In this document: positions 55,247 through 63,012 of the stretch, piece after piece
Numbering within the stretch: position 1 is the stretch's first letter
Layout of the letters: each line of letters opens with the position of its first letter
Origin: Pistricoccus aurantiacus
GTDB lineage: Bacteria; Pseudomonadota; Gammaproteobacteria; Pseudomonadales; Halomonadaceae
Length of the DNA stretch: 64,000 bases
Assembly (NCBI RefSeq): GCF_042682565.1
Contig: NZ_JBHUIC010000011.1
Reading direction: 5' to 3' (one strand)
The notes under the pieces: model-generated
Database searches by the model: none
What the model saw: the letters and a program-made list of their open reading frames with translations, nothing else
What the model was told of the DNA's origin: nothing
Made by a program: the position numbers and the translations under genes

Positions 55247-55600
55247 ATGGGACGTTTGACGACACACGTTCTTGACACTGCCCTGGGCCGCCCGGGCCAC
55301 GGTATCCGCATCGAACTCTTCCGTCTGGAAGGCGAAAATCGTACGCGCCTGGGTGAAACGATCACCAACGACGATGGTCGCTGCGACGCGCCGATCCTCG
55401 AGGGCGAGGACTTCACTACCGGCGAATATGAACTGCTTTTCCACGCCGGTGAATACCTTGACCGTCAGGGCATCAAGGGTAGCGAGCCGCGTTTTCTCGA
55501 TCGCATTCCGCTGCGTTTCGGCGTCGCCAATGCGGACGAGCATTACCATGTTCCCTTGCTGCTTTCCCCCTACAGTTTGTCCACCTATCGCGGCAGCTGA
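55247..55600 (+). CDS. uraH: 5-hydroxyisourate hydrolase
   Basis: Hydrolyses 5-hydroxyisourate, the product of urate oxidation, to OHCU. The 117-residue transthyretin-like protein has the catalytic His in LTTHVLDTALGRPGHGI, the Arg in GRCDAPIL, the His in HYHVPLLLSPYSLSTY and the C-terminal YRGS motif that separates the enzymes from vertebrate transthyretin. No signal peptide is present, so it is cytoplasmic. puuD follows 133 bases later. Confidence 0.96.
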   Translation: MGRLTTHVLDTALGRPGHGIRIELFRLEGENRTRLGETITNDDGRCDAPILEGEDFTTGEYELLFHAGEYLDRQGIKGSEPRFLDRIPLRFGVANADEHYHVPLLLSPYSLSTYRGS

Positions 55601-55620
55601 TAGAGAAAATGCACCAGAAT

Positions 55621-55680
55621 AAAACGCCGAAAACGCCCTCGACTCCTGACACTTCTATAACAGTTTCCGGCGCGTTTTTT
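55621..55680 (+). terminator. Possible weak terminator after hiuH
   Basis: AAAACGCCG and CGGCGCGTTTT can pair with a 2-base bulge around a long loop, followed by a T run. The long loop makes this uncertain. Confidence 0.3.
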
Positions 55681-55704
55681 GTAATAGACGCTATAACGGT
55701 TCCC
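55655..55704. repeat. Direct repeat CTATAACNGTTYCC upstream of puuD
   Basis: Two 14-base copies (55655-55668 and 55691-55704) are spaced 36 bases apart, about 3.4 helical turns, just upstream of puuD. They may be regulator sites; CTATAAC is also -10-like. Confidence 0.5.
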
Positions 55705-55733
55705 ATAACAACCGCACAACAAGAGGCACGACG

Positions 55734-56948
55734 ATGGAAGCCTATTTAATCGAATTCGGTAATATGTTGTTGAGGTGGCTGCATGTGATCGCTGCTATCG
55801 CCTGGATCGGCGAATCCCTCTACTTCGTGATGCTCGATAACGGCTTGAAGACCCCCAAGGCGGCGGAAGACAAAGAGAAGGGCGTATTCGGCGAAATGTG
55901 GGCGGTACACGGCGGCGGTTTCTACCACAATCAGAAGTACGCCTCCGCACCGGCCAAGCTCCCGGAAGACCTGCACTGGTCTTTCTGGAAATCCTATACC
56001 ACCTGGCTTTCCGGCTTCGCGCTCTTTGCCGTGCTGTACCTGGCGAGTCCGAGTATCTACCTGGTCAATCCCGGCAGCCCCTGGGAATGGGCGGCCAATA
56101 TGACCGGCTGGCAGGCCAATATCGCCGCGCTGCTGTTTCTGTTGCTGGGCTGGGTGGTCTACAACGAGCTGTGCAAGCGCATCAGCCCGAACATGACCCG
56201 GGACGGCGTCCTGAGTATCGCCGTGGCGGTGATGATGGTGGTAGTCGCCTATCTGGCCACCCACATCTTCGCCGGTCGTGCGGCCTTCCTGCTGACCGGC
56301 GCGGTGATGGCCACGGCCATGTCCGCCAACGTGTTCTTCTGGATCATTCCGGGACAGCGGCGCATGGTGAAGGCTATGAAGGCCGGTGAAACGCCGAATC
56401 CTCTCGACGGCAAGCGCGGCAAGCAGCGCTCCGTGCACAATACCTACTTCACCCTGCCGGTGGTGCTGCTGATGCTGAGCAACCACTACTCCTTCATGTA
56501 TACCCATGCTTATGCCTGGGTGATCATGGTGCTGTTCATCTTCGCCGGCGCTCTGATCCGTCAGTTCTTCGTGCTGATGCATGCGGGCAAGATTCAGCCG
56601 GTCTATCCCGCGGTCGGTGTGGCCCTGATCCTGGTGTCCGTGTGGCTGGCGGCGCCGTCCAGCCAGCCGGCCGCCAATGTGGGTACCAGCAACGGCGTAG
56701 CTTTCTCCGGTACGTCAACCCTGGCGCAGGTGGATACCATCATGGAAAATCGCTGCGTGCAGTGCCATGCCCAGAAGCCTAGCCATCCCGGCTTCGCCGC
56801 GGCACCGGCGGGAGTCATGCTGGACAGCGAGAAGCAGGTCGAAGTACAGAAACCGATGATCAAGCAGGTAATCGCGAGTGGTTACATGCCGCTGGGTAAC
56901 ATCACCGGCATCACCGACGAGGAAAAGGCGGTCATCGCGGCCTGGTGA
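55734..56948 (+). CDS. puuD: Membrane urate hydroxylase PuuD with C-terminal cytochrome c domain
   Basis: Oxidises urate to 5-hydroxyisourate at the membrane and passes electrons to the respiratory chain instead of making peroxide. The 404 residues have about eight membrane segments, starting MLLRWLHVIAAIAWIGESLYF, with conserved HNQKY and THIFAGRAAF regions. The C-terminal cytochrome c domain has the haem motif CVQCH (341-345) and the likely axial Met385 in GYMPLGN. It precedes a strong terminator and belongs with hiuH and uraD. Confidence 0.93.
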   Translation: MEAYLIEFGNMLLRWLHVIAAIAWIGESLYFVMLDNGLKTPKAAEDKEKGVFGEMWAVHGGGFYHNQKYASAPAKLPEDLHWSFWKSYTTWLSGFALFAVLYLASPSIYLVNPGSPWEWAANMTGWQANIAALLFLLLGWVVYNELCKRISPNMTRDGVLSIAVAVMMVVVAYLATHIFAGRAAFLLTGAVMATAMSANVFFWIIPGQRRMVKAMKAGETPNPLDGKRGKQRSVHNTYFTLPVVLLMLSNHYSFMYTHAYAWVIMVLFIFAGALIRQFFVLMHAGKIQPVYPAVGVALILVSVWLAAPSSQPAANVGTSNGVAFSGTSTLAQVDTIMENRCVQCHAQKPSHPGFAAAPAGVMLDSEKQVEVQKPMIKQVIASGYMPLGNITGITDEEKAVIAAW

Positions 56949-56992
56949 TTCTCGGTGAGCTCGGCGCAGGAAGCAGCTACGTGCAATGACTG

Positions 56993-57025
56993 GAACGTCC
57001 GCAGCGATGCGGGCGTTCTTTTTTT
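56993..57025 (+). terminator. puuD terminator
   Basis: GAACGTCCGCA and TGCGGGCGTTC form an 11-bp stem (one G-U) with loop GCGA, followed by seven T residues. Confidence 0.93.
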
Positions 57026-57097
57026 GGCGGTGCCATCGGCCAGTATTATTTTCGCTTCCCTGCGGACAATGACAGCGATCAAAACATTCCTGCAGTA

Positions 57098-57111
57098 AAG
57101 CGTATACAATA
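57098..57111. promoter_or_regulatory. Palindrome GCGTATACAATA upstream of the GntR gene
   Basis: GTATAC at 57102-57107 lies 34 bases upstream of the GntR start. It is a candidate autoregulatory site but also overlaps a possible -10 (TATACAAT). Confidence 0.4.
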
Positions 57112-57140
57112 ATAGACAGGATTGTCGAAGTGAGAATGGC

Positions 57141-57893
57141 ATGAGTCAGCAAGAACTAGTGTCCAAGGACGGTGCGACCAAGATGTCGATGGCGTCGAAT
57201 CCCAGGAAGGGCAAGAACGGCGACGGTGCCGAACGGCATGATGTCATCTATCGCACCATCAGCGATGCCATTATCGAGCATCGCTTGAAGCCCGGCGCAC
57301 GGCTGCGTGAAGATGCGCTTTCCGAGGTGTTCGGGGTCAGCCGCACCGGCATTCGCAAGATTCTGCAGCGCCTGGCCCATGAACAGATGGTGACCCTGAC
57401 CCCCCGGCGTGGCGCCAGCGTGACCCGCCCCACCGCCGAGGAGGCGCGGGATGTATTCGCCGCGCGTCACCTGGTGGAATGTGGTGTCATGCCTGTGGTA
57501 GCCCAGCGCATGACCGCGGAGGACGTTCGTGAACTGCGGGAGCTTGCCGCCCGGGAGCGGCAGGCGCTGAAGCGGGGAGAGCAAAGCGTCGCCATCAAGC
57601 TGTCCGCCGAGTTTCACGAGCGGCTTGCTCGGCTGTCCGGCAATGCCGCCCTGGCGGAGTTCATCGGTCGCCTGTGTTCGCGCTCCTCCTTGATCCTCGC
57701 GGTCTACGGCAATACCGGCCACCTGGGGTGCGAATCCCACGATCATGCCGGACTGCTCGATCTGCTTGACAAGGGCGACGGCGAGAAAGCGAGCGCTTTC
57801 ATGGGGCGCCATCTCAAGTCGATCGAGGCATCGCTATCTTTCGTCGAGGAAACCGACGAAGTGCCGGACCTGCATCATATCTTTTCTTTCTGA
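57141..57893 (+). CDS. GntR family regulator (FCD/FadR subfamily)
   Basis: A 250-residue regulator. The winged helix (IYRTISDAIIEHRLKPGARLREDALSEVFGVSRTGIRKILQRLAHEQM, about 36-85) is followed by a helical FCD ligand domain with FAARHLVECGVMPV, FHERLARLSGNAALAEFI and ESHDHAGLLDLLDKGD, including the usual metal-binding Asp/His pattern. Similar proteins control purine or ureide use, and the position between puuD and an NCS1 permease points to this pathway. The effector is unknown. Another start at MSMAS (residue 15) is possible. Confidence 0.88.
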   Translation: MSQQELVSKDGATKMSMASNPRKGKNGDGAERHDVIYRTISDAIIEHRLKPGARLREDALSEVFGVSRTGIRKILQRLAHEQMVTLTPRRGASVTRPTAEEARDVFAARHLVECGVMPVVAQRMTAEDVRELRELAARERQALKRGEQSVAIKLSAEFHERLARLSGNAALAEFIGRLCSRSSLILAVYGNTGHLGCESHDHAGLLDLLDKGDGEKASAFMGRHLKSIEASLSFVEETDEVPDLHHIFSF

Positions 57894-57930
57894 CGCTGCG
57901 CTGTCCGTGCGTCGGCTATCGAACCTTCGA

Positions 57931-57967
57931 ACAAAAGACCCCGAGCTAGCGGCTCGGGGTCTTTTGT
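57931..57967. terminator. Bidirectional terminator, GntR gene / NCS1 permease
   Basis: ACAAAAGACCCCGAGC and GCTCGGGGTCTTTTGT form a long perfect stem with a 5-base loop between convergent genes, with A and T runs on either side of the GC core. Confidence 0.92.
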
Positions 57968-57994
57968 CCTGTGCATGAAAGCGCGTCGTCCCTA

Positions 57995-59446
57995 TCAGGA
58001 AGTGGTTGCCGCCTGGGGAACGTATCCACGCATCAGCCCATAATAGAACAGCCCGCCGAGGCCCGCGCCGATCAGCCAGGCATAGCCGTTCAGCGCCGCG
58101 AGCGTGGGGACCCAGACCGTGGAGATCGAAAATAGCGCCGCCAGACCGAAGGCCAGCAGCGCGCGCCGGTTCCAGCCCTTGGTGTAGTAGTAGCTGCTGC
58201 CCGGCTCGGCGGAGAACATGTCCTGGATATTCAGCCGCTGGCGTCGAATCAGGTAGTAATCCACCACGATGATGCCGTAGAAGGGCGCGACGATGGCGCC
58301 CAGGGCGTTGACGAAACCGGGAATGCCGATCCGGCTGATCACCGTCAGCCACAGGGCGCCGATGAAGAAGGCGATGATGGCGGTGAGCAGGCCACCGATG
58401 CGAAAGTTTATCTTGCTGGGGAAAAGGTTGGCCAGATCGTAGGCGGGCGGGATGAAGTTGGCCACCAGGTTGATCCCCACGGTAGCGGCGAAGAAGGTGA
58501 GGGCGGCGATCAGGGTCAACGGCAGCGAGTCGACGCGCTCGATGATATCCGAGGGATTGATCAGCGCCTCGCCGAACAGTGCCAGGGTGCCGGCGGTGAT
58601 GATCAAGGCGATAAAGGAGAAGAACGCCACGTTGAGCGGCAAGCCGAGAAGGTTGCCCAGCTTCATTTGGCGCTCGCTTCTGACGAAGCGCGTGAAGTCG
58701 CCGAAGTTGATCACCACCGCGGCAAAGTAGGCGATCATGGTGCCGGTGATCGCCAGGAAGGCGCTCACTGCGCTGCCCTGATAATCGCCGCTGCTGCTGA
58801 AGATGGTGCCAATGGCGGGAAGCAGATCGCTGCCGGCTTGAATCCAGATGATGATCATCAAGACTACCATGACCAGGTAGACCAGGGGCCCGGCCCAGTT
58901 GAGAAATTGCGTGATGCGCTCGATGCCGGCCCAGAAGATCGCCAGCTGAAAAAACCAGACGAGGATAAAGGAGATCCAGCCGATGGCGGAAAGCCCCAGG
59001 AAGCTGCCGCCAGGATCGCCGAAAAGTGAAGTCAGCAACAGCGCCATTGCGGTGGAGGCGAAGTAGGTCTGTACGCCATACCAGAAGATGCCCACGATGG
59101 CGCGCAGCAGCGCCGGCAGGTTGGCGCCGCGCACCCCCATGCTGGCGCGAACCATCACTGGAAAGGGAATGCCATATTTGACGCTGGGCTTGCCGGATAG
59201 ATTGACCAGCACCATCACCACGAAACCTGCCAGGATGATGGCCACCATCACCGCCCAGCCGTTCAGCCCATAGGAAAGAAACAGCGAAGCGGCCAGGGAA
59301 TAGCCGAACAGGCTCTGAATATCGTTCGACCAGACGTTGAAGATCTCGAACCAGCCCCAGCGGCGTTTGCTGTGGGGGATCGGCGCGAGATCCACGTTGT
59401 AGAGGCTTTTGTCGATATGGGAGATGTGCAGTTCGTCGTCTTGCAT
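57995..59446 (-). CDS. NCS1 family nucleobase/hydantoin/allantoin:cation symporter
   Basis: A 483-residue inner-membrane transporter with 12 predicted segments. NCS1 hallmarks include IFNVWSNDIQSLFGYSLAASL near 35-55, SGKPSVKYGIPFPVMVRASMGVRGANLPALLRAIVGIFWYGVQT, FGDFTRFV and PFYGIIVVDYYLIRR. Substrate specificity within NCS1 (cytosine, uracil, allantoin, hydantoins, urate) cannot be set from motifs I can see; the urate cluster suggests a purine or ureide. It is first in the leftward order after the racemase-like gene and shares a terminator with the GntR gene. Confidence 0.88.
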   Translation of the reverse strand: MQDDELHISHIDKSLYNVDLAPIPHSKRRWGWFEIFNVWSNDIQSLFGYSLAASLFLSYGLNGWAVMVAIILAGFVVMVLVNLSGKPSVKYGIPFPVMVRASMGVRGANLPALLRAIVGIFWYGVQTYFASTAMALLLTSLFGDPGGSFLGLSAIGWISFILVWFFQLAIFWAGIERITQFLNWAGPLVYLVMVVLMIIIWIQAGSDLLPAIGTIFSSSGDYQGSAVSAFLAITGTMIAYFAAVVINFGDFTRFVRSERQMKLGNLLGLPLNVAFFSFIALIITAGTLALFGEALINPSDIIERVDSLPLTLIAALTFFAATVGINLVANFIPPAYDLANLFPSKINFRIGGLLTAIIAFFIGALWLTVISRIGIPGFVNALGAIVAPFYGIIVVDYYLIRRQRLNIQDMFSAEPGSSYYYTKGWNRRALLAFGLAALFSISTVWVPTLAALNGYAWLIGAGLGGLFYYGLMRGYVPQAATTS

Positions 59447-59480
59447 GAAAGCGCTCTTCTTGTCGGTTTATTGAACCAGC

Positions 59481-60278
59481 CTACTTGTCCTGAATGGCCT
59501 CGACCGCCGCCCGGGCGGCGGCGTTGACGGCGACCACCAGGGGCACGTCGAACCGCGGCTGCAGCCGGAAGGCGGAGGCGGAAAGCGGACCGCCGCCCAT
59601 GATCACTGCTGCCGCGCCGTCTTCCTCGATGGATGTCTTCACCGCCTCGGCAAGAGCGATATCGAGCTGTTCCGGCGATTCCACCAGTTTCAGCGGATCC
59701 CCCGGGGTGACCCGGACGCCACGATATAGCGATTCGTAGCCAAGCGAGGCGGCTTTCTTCCGGAAGGATTCGATCAGCCCCTCGTCTGGGGTGACCGTCA
59801 CGATACCGAAGGGACGATTGCCCAGCGCCGCCGCGTGAAAGACCTCTTCACCGATGCCGAACACCGGGATATCGACTTCCTTGCGCAAGGCCTCGAGTCC
59901 CGGATCGCTGAAGGCTGAGACGATGATCGCCGCGACGTTTTCATTGCTTGCCGCCTCGACGCCGATCGCCACCACCCCCGGCGCCGCATCGATCATGTCC
60001 TGGGGCGTGGTCAGCAGTGCCGGCGCGCCCTGGTTACTTTTTCCCACGACCTTCGCGATACCTTGGGTTTCTCGCCGGGCGAGTTCCGCCATGGATTCGG
60101 TGGCCCGAGCGTTGGAGTTGGGATTGATCAGCACGATGATCCTGTCCGTTGATGAATCCTTGGAAGACGACGGAGTCTTGTCTTGTTCGGCCCAGACAGG
60201 CGTGATCATAAGAAGAAAGCTCAATAGATAGCCCGCCGCGAGCCTGGCTCGGGAAGCGGTCGAGAGAGACATGGCCAT
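59481..60278 (-). CDS. Exported, cysteine-free Asp/Glu/hydantoin racemase-fold protein
   Basis: AAGG with 8-base spacing supports ATG 60278, giving 265 residues. An N-terminal signal peptide (basic ARAR, hydrophobic LLSFLLMITP, cleavage after VWA at about residue 30) predicts periplasmic export. The mature part matches hydantoin/allantoin racemases: VLINPNSNARATESM, AFSDPGLEALRK and GGGPLSASA. Those racemases use two cysteines (ACFGDPGL and LGCGGM in the paralogue at 61834). Here both positions are Ala/Gly and the whole protein has no cysteine, so racemase activity is unlikely. It lies between two NCS1 permease genes on the same strand; a ligand-binding role is a hypothesis. Confidence 0.75.
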   Translation of the reverse strand: MAMSLSTASRARLAAGYLLSFLLMITPVWAEQDKTPSSSKDSSTDRIIVLINPNSNARATESMAELARRETQGIAKVVGKSNQGAPALLTTPQDMIDAAPGVVAIGVEAASNENVAAIIVSAFSDPGLEALRKEVDIPVFGIGEEVFHAAALGNRPFGIVTVTPDEGLIESFRKKAASLGYESLYRGVRVTPGDPLKLVESPEQLDIALAEAVKTSIEEDGAAAVIMGGGPLSASAFRLQPRFDVPLVVAVNAAARAAVEAIQDK

Positions 60279-60339
60279 GATGGACACCTTTGCAGGACGA
60301 TCGGGAATACCGGCGCCTCGGGGAGACGCCGGTTGACAG

Positions 60340-61704
60340 TCAGTGACGGAACCGCTGGCAGGGCGCCCAGTACTTCATCAGCAGGTAGTAGGTCAGGCCG
60401 GCGGGGATCAGGCTGGCGTACCAGGAGACGGCGGAGAAGGTCAGTGCCACCACGGCCCCCGCAGCGGTGGCGATCAGGGCGGCGTAGTTGACGCCCTGGT
60501 AAGGGCCCTTCTCGTCGTAGAGCTTGGCGATATCCAGGGTGCGGCGGCGAATCAGGTAGTAGTCCACCACCAGGATGGCGAAGATCGGGCCGAGAAAGGC
60601 GGAGTAAGTCTGCACGAAGATCTGCAGGCCGGCGGCGGATTCGTCCTTGACCAGCTCCCAAGGGAAGCTGGCGAAGGCCAGCAGGCCGACGATCACTGTG
60701 GAGGTACGAAACTTCAGCTTGAAGACATCCATCAGCACGTAGGTCGGCGGCACCACGTTATTGAGCACGTTGGTGGTGACCTGGGCGAAGGCGATGAACA
60801 GCAGAGTGGTCATCAAAAGCGGCGTATTGTCCACCGCGTTGGCGAAGACCTTGATGGGGTCGGCGACCCCGGTGGCTTCCGAGACCATGTAACCGATCAG
60901 GCCCATGAACAGGGTGCAGGGCAGGATCGACATGGCGTAGATGGTGGTCAGCAGCCCCGGGCCGGTGCCACGCTTATGCTCCCGGGCGTAGTCGCTGACG
61001 TTGAGGATCATGGTGCTGTAGATGCCCAAGAACAGCATGGTGGCGCCCCAGAACGGCAGGCCCCAGGAGCCTTCCATGGTCAGCAGGCTGGCGGAAAGTT
61101 CGTCGCCATAGCGCTGCACCGTGCTGTAGAACATGTAGACCAGGGAGGCCAGGATGAAGGCGCTGCCGATGTTCTCCAGCCATTTGATGCCCTGGAAGCC
61201 CAGCACGGACAGGGCGATCTGCAGGAACTGGAAGGTGACGAAGTAGAAGATCAGGTTGTCGAAGCCGAACAGGGTGGCGGACACCATGTTCAAGGCGCCG
61301 GCGCCGATCCAGCTCTGAAAGCCGTACCAGACGATGGCGGGCACCGCGCGCACCAGGCCAGGCAGGCGGGTGCCGCTGAAACCGAAGGCGCTGCGCGCCT
61401 GCACCATGAAGGGAATGCCGTACTTGTAGCCCGCGGCGCCGTTCAATGCCAGGGCGATGCCGATGACGAAACAGCCGATGGCGATGGCCACCCCGGCCTG
61501 GATCAGGTTGAGCGTCCCGACGATGCTCGAGCCCATGGTGAAGGTGCCGATGGATACACAGCCGCCGAACCAGGCCAGCAGGTAGGAAAAGCGGCCCATG
61601 ATACGGACCTTCTGGGGTGCCAGGGATTCCTCTCCCGGCGCCTTGGAGCCGCTGGTGGCACGATCCATCAAGGCGTCCTGTGCCCCGAGTTGCTGATTGC
61701 TCAT
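60340..61704 (-). CDS. NCS1 family nucleobase/allantoin:cation symporter
   Basis: A 454-residue transporter, distinct from the other two NCS1 genes here and nearer the purine/cytosine permease branch. Motifs include MGRFSYLLAWFGGCVSIGTFTMGSS, YKYGIPFMVQARSAFGFSGTRLPGLVRAVPAIVWYGFQSW, ILNVSDYAREHKRG and ILVVDYYLIRRR. GAGGA precedes the ATG. It lies between the cytoplasmic racemase gene (129 bases) and the exported racemase-fold gene (61 bases) on the same strand, so the three are probably co-transcribed. Confidence 0.87.
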   Translation of the reverse strand: MSNQQLGAQDALMDRATSGSKAPGEESLAPQKVRIMGRFSYLLAWFGGCVSIGTFTMGSSIVGTLNLIQAGVAIAIGCFVIGIALALNGAAGYKYGIPFMVQARSAFGFSGTRLPGLVRAVPAIVWYGFQSWIGAGALNMVSATLFGFDNLIFYFVTFQFLQIALSVLGFQGIKWLENIGSAFILASLVYMFYSTVQRYGDELSASLLTMEGSWGLPFWGATMLFLGIYSTMILNVSDYAREHKRGTGPGLLTTIYAMSILPCTLFMGLIGYMVSEATGVADPIKVFANAVDNTPLLMTTLLFIAFAQVTTNVLNNVVPPTYVLMDVFKLKFRTSTVIVGLLAFASFPWELVKDESAAGLQIFVQTYSAFLGPIFAILVVDYYLIRRRTLDIAKLYDEKGPYQGVNYAALIATAAGAVVALTFSAVSWYASLIPAGLTYYLLMKYWAPCQRFRH

Positions 61705-61833
61705 GAGGATGTCCTCGTAAAGGCCTTGTTGTTGTCACCCGCCTGCGGACGGGAATGTTGCTTACGTGGATGCTGCGCTGTGCGTGTTGAGCTCATACCA
61801 GGTGTCGGTCGAGCCTCGGCTGATAAAGAACGA

Positions 61834-62583
61834 TTACTTGAGCGGAAACGCCTGATGGGAAAGCGCCGCGAAGCTGCCGGTAAAGGTCTTGGGCCGGGGG
61901 AACGCCAGGTCGCCGTGCTTGCTTGTGCCCAGTCCCAGCCCCACCAAGGCTTCCGAGAGCTTGACCGCCGCCGTGACCCCTTCGACGATCGGCAGGCCCA
62001 CGGCCTCGGCGATGGTATCGGTGAGATCCGCCATGCCGCCGCAGCCCAGCACAATGGCGCCGATGTTGTCCTCGTCCCGAGCGCGCTTGCATTCGTCGAT
62101 GATGCGCACCAAGGCGGCGTCGCTGTCCTCTTCCAGATCGAGCACGGGGATCTCCGCGGCCCGGACGCGCCGGCAGTGATGGCTGAAGCCATAGTTGTCC
62201 AGCAGGTGCTCGGCGATGATACCGGTACGCCCCAGGGTGGTGACGATGGAAAAGCGCGTGCTGATCAGGGTTGCCATGTGAAAGGCCGCCTCGGCGATGC
62301 CGATCACCGGCGCCCGGGTCAGTTCCCGAGCGGCCATCAGCCCCGGATCGCCAAAACAGGCGATGATGTAGGCATCCACCTGTTCACGTTCGCCCTTCGT
62401 GATCTCTTCCAACACACCCACCGCGCTGATGGCCTCGTCGAAATGACTCTCGATGGAAACCGGACCGCTTTCCGGATTGGAAGCGCTGGTCTGAGTGCCC
62501 GGTGCCGCAATGCGCTTCGCCGCTTCGCCGATGGTCGCCGTCATGCCGGCGGTGGTATTGGGATTGATCAGGCGGATATGCAT
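61834..62583 (-). CDS. Asp/Glu racemase family protein, probable allantoin/hydantoin racemase
   Basis: Likely interconverts enantiomers of allantoin or substituted hydantoins (HpxA/hydantoin racemase type). The ATG at 62583 follows AGGAG with 8-base spacing, giving 249 residues and no signal peptide. IRLINPNTTAGMTATIGEA is the substrate loop. Both catalytic cysteines are present: IIACFGDPGLMAAREL and IVLGCGGMADLTD. Since UraD makes (S)-allantoin while many allantoinases prefer one enantiomer, a racemase fits the pathway. It is the first gene of the leftward unit with the NCS1 gene and its exported paralogue. Confidence 0.87.
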   Translation of the reverse strand: MHIRLINPNTTAGMTATIGEAAKRIAAPGTQTSASNPESGPVSIESHFDEAISAVGVLEEITKGEREQVDAYIIACFGDPGLMAARELTRAPVIGIAEAAFHMATLISTRFSIVTTLGRTGIIAEHLLDNYGFSHHCRRVRAAEIPVLDLEEDSDAALVRIIDECKRARDEDNIGAIVLGCGGMADLTDTIAEAVGLPIVEGVTAAVKLSEALVGLGLGTSKHGDLAFPRPKTFTGSFAALSHQAFPLK

Positions 62584-63012
62584 GCAGGCGGCTCCTGGAG
62601 GATGCACAAATTTCGTCAACAAAGAAATGTCTCTTTGTACACAAAGTAGCCGCTTGTTTTGCCTGAGGCAAGAAAAATAGTGGATTCGATAAAAAAATTA
62701 AGCCAGCTAAAACAACAAGTTGGCAATAAATAAGCGAGCTAATATAAAATATATTTTGTATACGGTTTATGTCCATCAAAATTATATTTTATGTATCCAT
62801 GCCTCTATTCTTTATTGTGCTCAGACATCGACGAAGTTGTATTCTTTTTGTTAGCTAGAAAAACGCAATGCTTGATGTAATCGTCCGTCCTTGATCTTTT
62901 TTATCGCAATGGTTGACCCAGGAGAAAAGGCTGGCCAAGCGATCTCAGCCGCAAGCGGTTTGGATAATAGATGAGGGGATGACGGAAAGGCGCGCGCAAG
63001 CGGACTAGGCCA
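62584..63012. promoter_or_regulatory. AT-rich upstream region of the racemase operon
   Basis: About 430 bases without a gene, strikingly AT-rich at 62660-62870. Features seen are an inverted repeat CTTTGT-AC-ACAAAG (62633-62646), 50-63 bases upstream of the racemase start, and TTTTGTATACGG with GTATAC at 62758-62763. The next gene on the right is read toward this gap and ends at 63013, so all regulatory signals probably serve the racemase operon. No terminator is clear for the right-hand gene. Confidence 0.55.

Noticed and set aside
60343..62649. 768-codon plus-strand frame opposite the NCS1 and racemase genes
   Set aside because: Composition (Gln, His, Gly, Asp rich, no membrane segments or motifs) is typical of an antisense shadow of membrane-protein codons.
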